Shown here: positions 62,701 through 64,000 of the stretch, piece after piece | Position numbering within the stretch: position 1 is the first letter of the stretch | Layout of the letters: each line of letters begins with the position of its first letter | Assembly: GCF_003672135.1 (NCBI RefSeq) | Contig: NC_039516.1 | Span: 6,679,838 to 6,743,837, forward strand | Direction: 5' to 3' | Origin: Ooceraea biroi | Lineage: Eukaryota; Arthropoda; Insecta; Hymenoptera; Formicidae | Length of the DNA: 64,000 nt | Program-made: the position numbers and the translations under genes | Notes under the pieces: model-generated | Seen by the model: only the letters and a program-made list of their open reading frames with translations | Databases searched by the model: none | What the model was told of the DNA's origin: nothing

Positions 62701-64000
62701 AATTCAACTTTGCCGAGATTATACCGAGCGACAAGAAAAGTTAGTTGCATAAATGCTTCATTAAATCCTTCATTTCAATATTATGCATTTACATGTGGCT
62801 CGTACTTATATAAATATATGCACGGATATCCTGTTTATTAATTATATCAATTATTTAAATAGGCTGTTTAAATACTAATCTAAATAAGAGTTTAAATTGT
62901 CCAAGCTGGCGTTCGTGTGTACTATTATTATTATATGTTAATATGTTATTATATGTTAATAAATAATTATATATAATAATCAAACTCCTACAAGAGAATC
63001 AAACTTTTACAGAGCTTTAATGACTTGTAATAAGCTTACAAATGACAAACGTGTGCTGTACATTCCCGCCGAAATTTATCTGTGTGGCAAATAAGTAAAG
63101 ATCTCATATAAAAATAGTGTTAGTGAAATGACATTATCTCGATTTACTCTGGTTCGTTCGAGTTCCGGGATTCATTTAATCATTCCAACTGGTGGTGGTA
63201 TTAGTAGATAAGACAGGGGAAAAAGAGAATCGAAAGCAAGCTTGTAGGAGTGTGCCTTTTCAAATGGTTGCTCCGAAAACTCATCTCGATATATACCGCC
63301 TTTATCCCACGAGAACGTAATCTCTGCTTATTTTCCTGGCGAAGGCGAAGAATCCCCATCGTCGACTCATTGCTGAGTTCCGATCGATCGGTCGGCCGAT
63401 CCTTTTGGGGGTGAAATACACCCCGTGGCTCCAAAGAGGAAGCCAACTCGTCGGTCTCTGTGCGCAAGTTTTATTAGCTGGTCGGTCGGATAAATAGCAA
63501 ACAAAATTAGACGAAATTTGCGAAGAAATATCTGATAGCGATCATTCTTCACGATCCCATCCTCTTGTTCAATGTTCAGTGTCCATTCGAATAATGTGGG
63601 TATTCCGCCCTTTCCCTCGACCTGGAGTCAATTGTCTCCGGAGTATTTTTCCACGCAGACCACGCCGTTCTTTACGAGCGGAAGTGACATGACGGTGGGG
63701 AAATAAAAGAGGCATAAAAAACTTTTGCCGGAGAAATTCGTTCCGTTGGAACCGTTCTGATTGAACGGGAAAATATCATCCCCTCGGGGGCGCCGAGATT
63801 TCAAACAATCATCGGAGGTGAATAATCTGTCTGGTTTGCAAACTCATGTTGTCAAATGCAGCGATTGTCATAATAAAATCCCGAACATTTGCTCGTGGAC
63901 CATTACTCTGAATTTCGTGATGGGCGTTACCATCGTGAATAACTTTGCACGGTTAAAAGAACGATAAAAGGGGAGAAGCAGAGAGGAGAAGCAGGCGGGC

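Larger units (their letters stand above)
58282..64000. other. probable 5' intron of Frequenin and upstream DNA
   Basis: No exon encoding the expected Frequenin N-terminus was found. A minus-strand ATGGGGAAGAAGAAGGGT near 60763 gives MGKKKG and then stops soon after, so it is not convincing. Other open frames (59339-59819, 61601-61947, 62000-62343) are short, Arg/Ser-rich and overlapping. A 12-base tandem repeat, GCGAACTCGTCA-like, lies at about 59692-59720. The region is most simply a large first intron. Confidence 0.5.

Overview
The window is eukaryotic nuclear DNA from an insect, most likely a hymenopteran and plausibly an ant. Genes are split by GT-AG introns, the recognisable proteins are insect-like, and AT-rich stretches (about 1-20 kb) alternate with CpG-rich, intron-rich or gene-poor stretches (about 20-64 kb). 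The order-level placement is inference from composition and protein flavour. No prokaryotic, viral, CRISPR or tRNA/rRNA feature was seen.

Layout, left to right. 1-4.2 kb: AT-rich, no convincing gene, apart from one orphan splice-donor context on the minus strand. 4.2-8.8 kb: plus-strand gene for the peroxisomal carrier PMP34/SLC25A17, eight coding exons that join in frame to 306 residues, with a candidate TATA promoter and noncoding first exon upstream. 10.0-12.6 kb: plus-strand gene of unknown function, at least seven exons, about 540-573 residues, with a Cys/His cluster and an aromatic, hydrophobic C-terminus. 13.7-15.1 kb: Snapin (two exons) followed only 99 bases later by an intronless N6AMT1/HemK2 methyltransferase, an arrangement that suggests a dicistronic transcript. 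15.9-29.3 kb: minus-strand gene for a 706-residue ZP-domain cuticle/apical-matrix protein with signal peptide, Pro/Ser/Gly-rich region, furin site and membrane anchor. Its likely TATA promoter and noncoding first exon lie about 7.7 kb upstream of the start codon. One of its introns carries a 1.34-kb transposon-like element with 378-bp, nearly identical inverted arms.

29.3-36.4 kb: CpG-rich intergenic DNA. 36.4-41.0 kb: plus-strand Myb/SANT-like DNA-binding protein, six exons, 560 residues in my model. 41-53.8 kb: no gene seen; it holds the 3' ends of the two flanking genes and noncoding DNA. 53.8-58.3 kb: minus-strand Frequenin (neuronal calcium sensor 1), six coding exons including a 25-base exon. 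Its N-terminal exon lies outside the window or was not found, so the gene is partial. 58.3-64 kb: probably its 5' intron and upstream DNA.

The genes do not form a pathway. They are ordinary housekeeping, cuticle, regulatory and neuronal genes that happen to be adjacent. The items most worth a second look are the Snapin-N6AMT1 pair, the fold-back element in the ZP gene, the distant TATA promoter of that gene, and the unknown 10-12.6 kb gene. I did not find a clearly novel multi-gene system.
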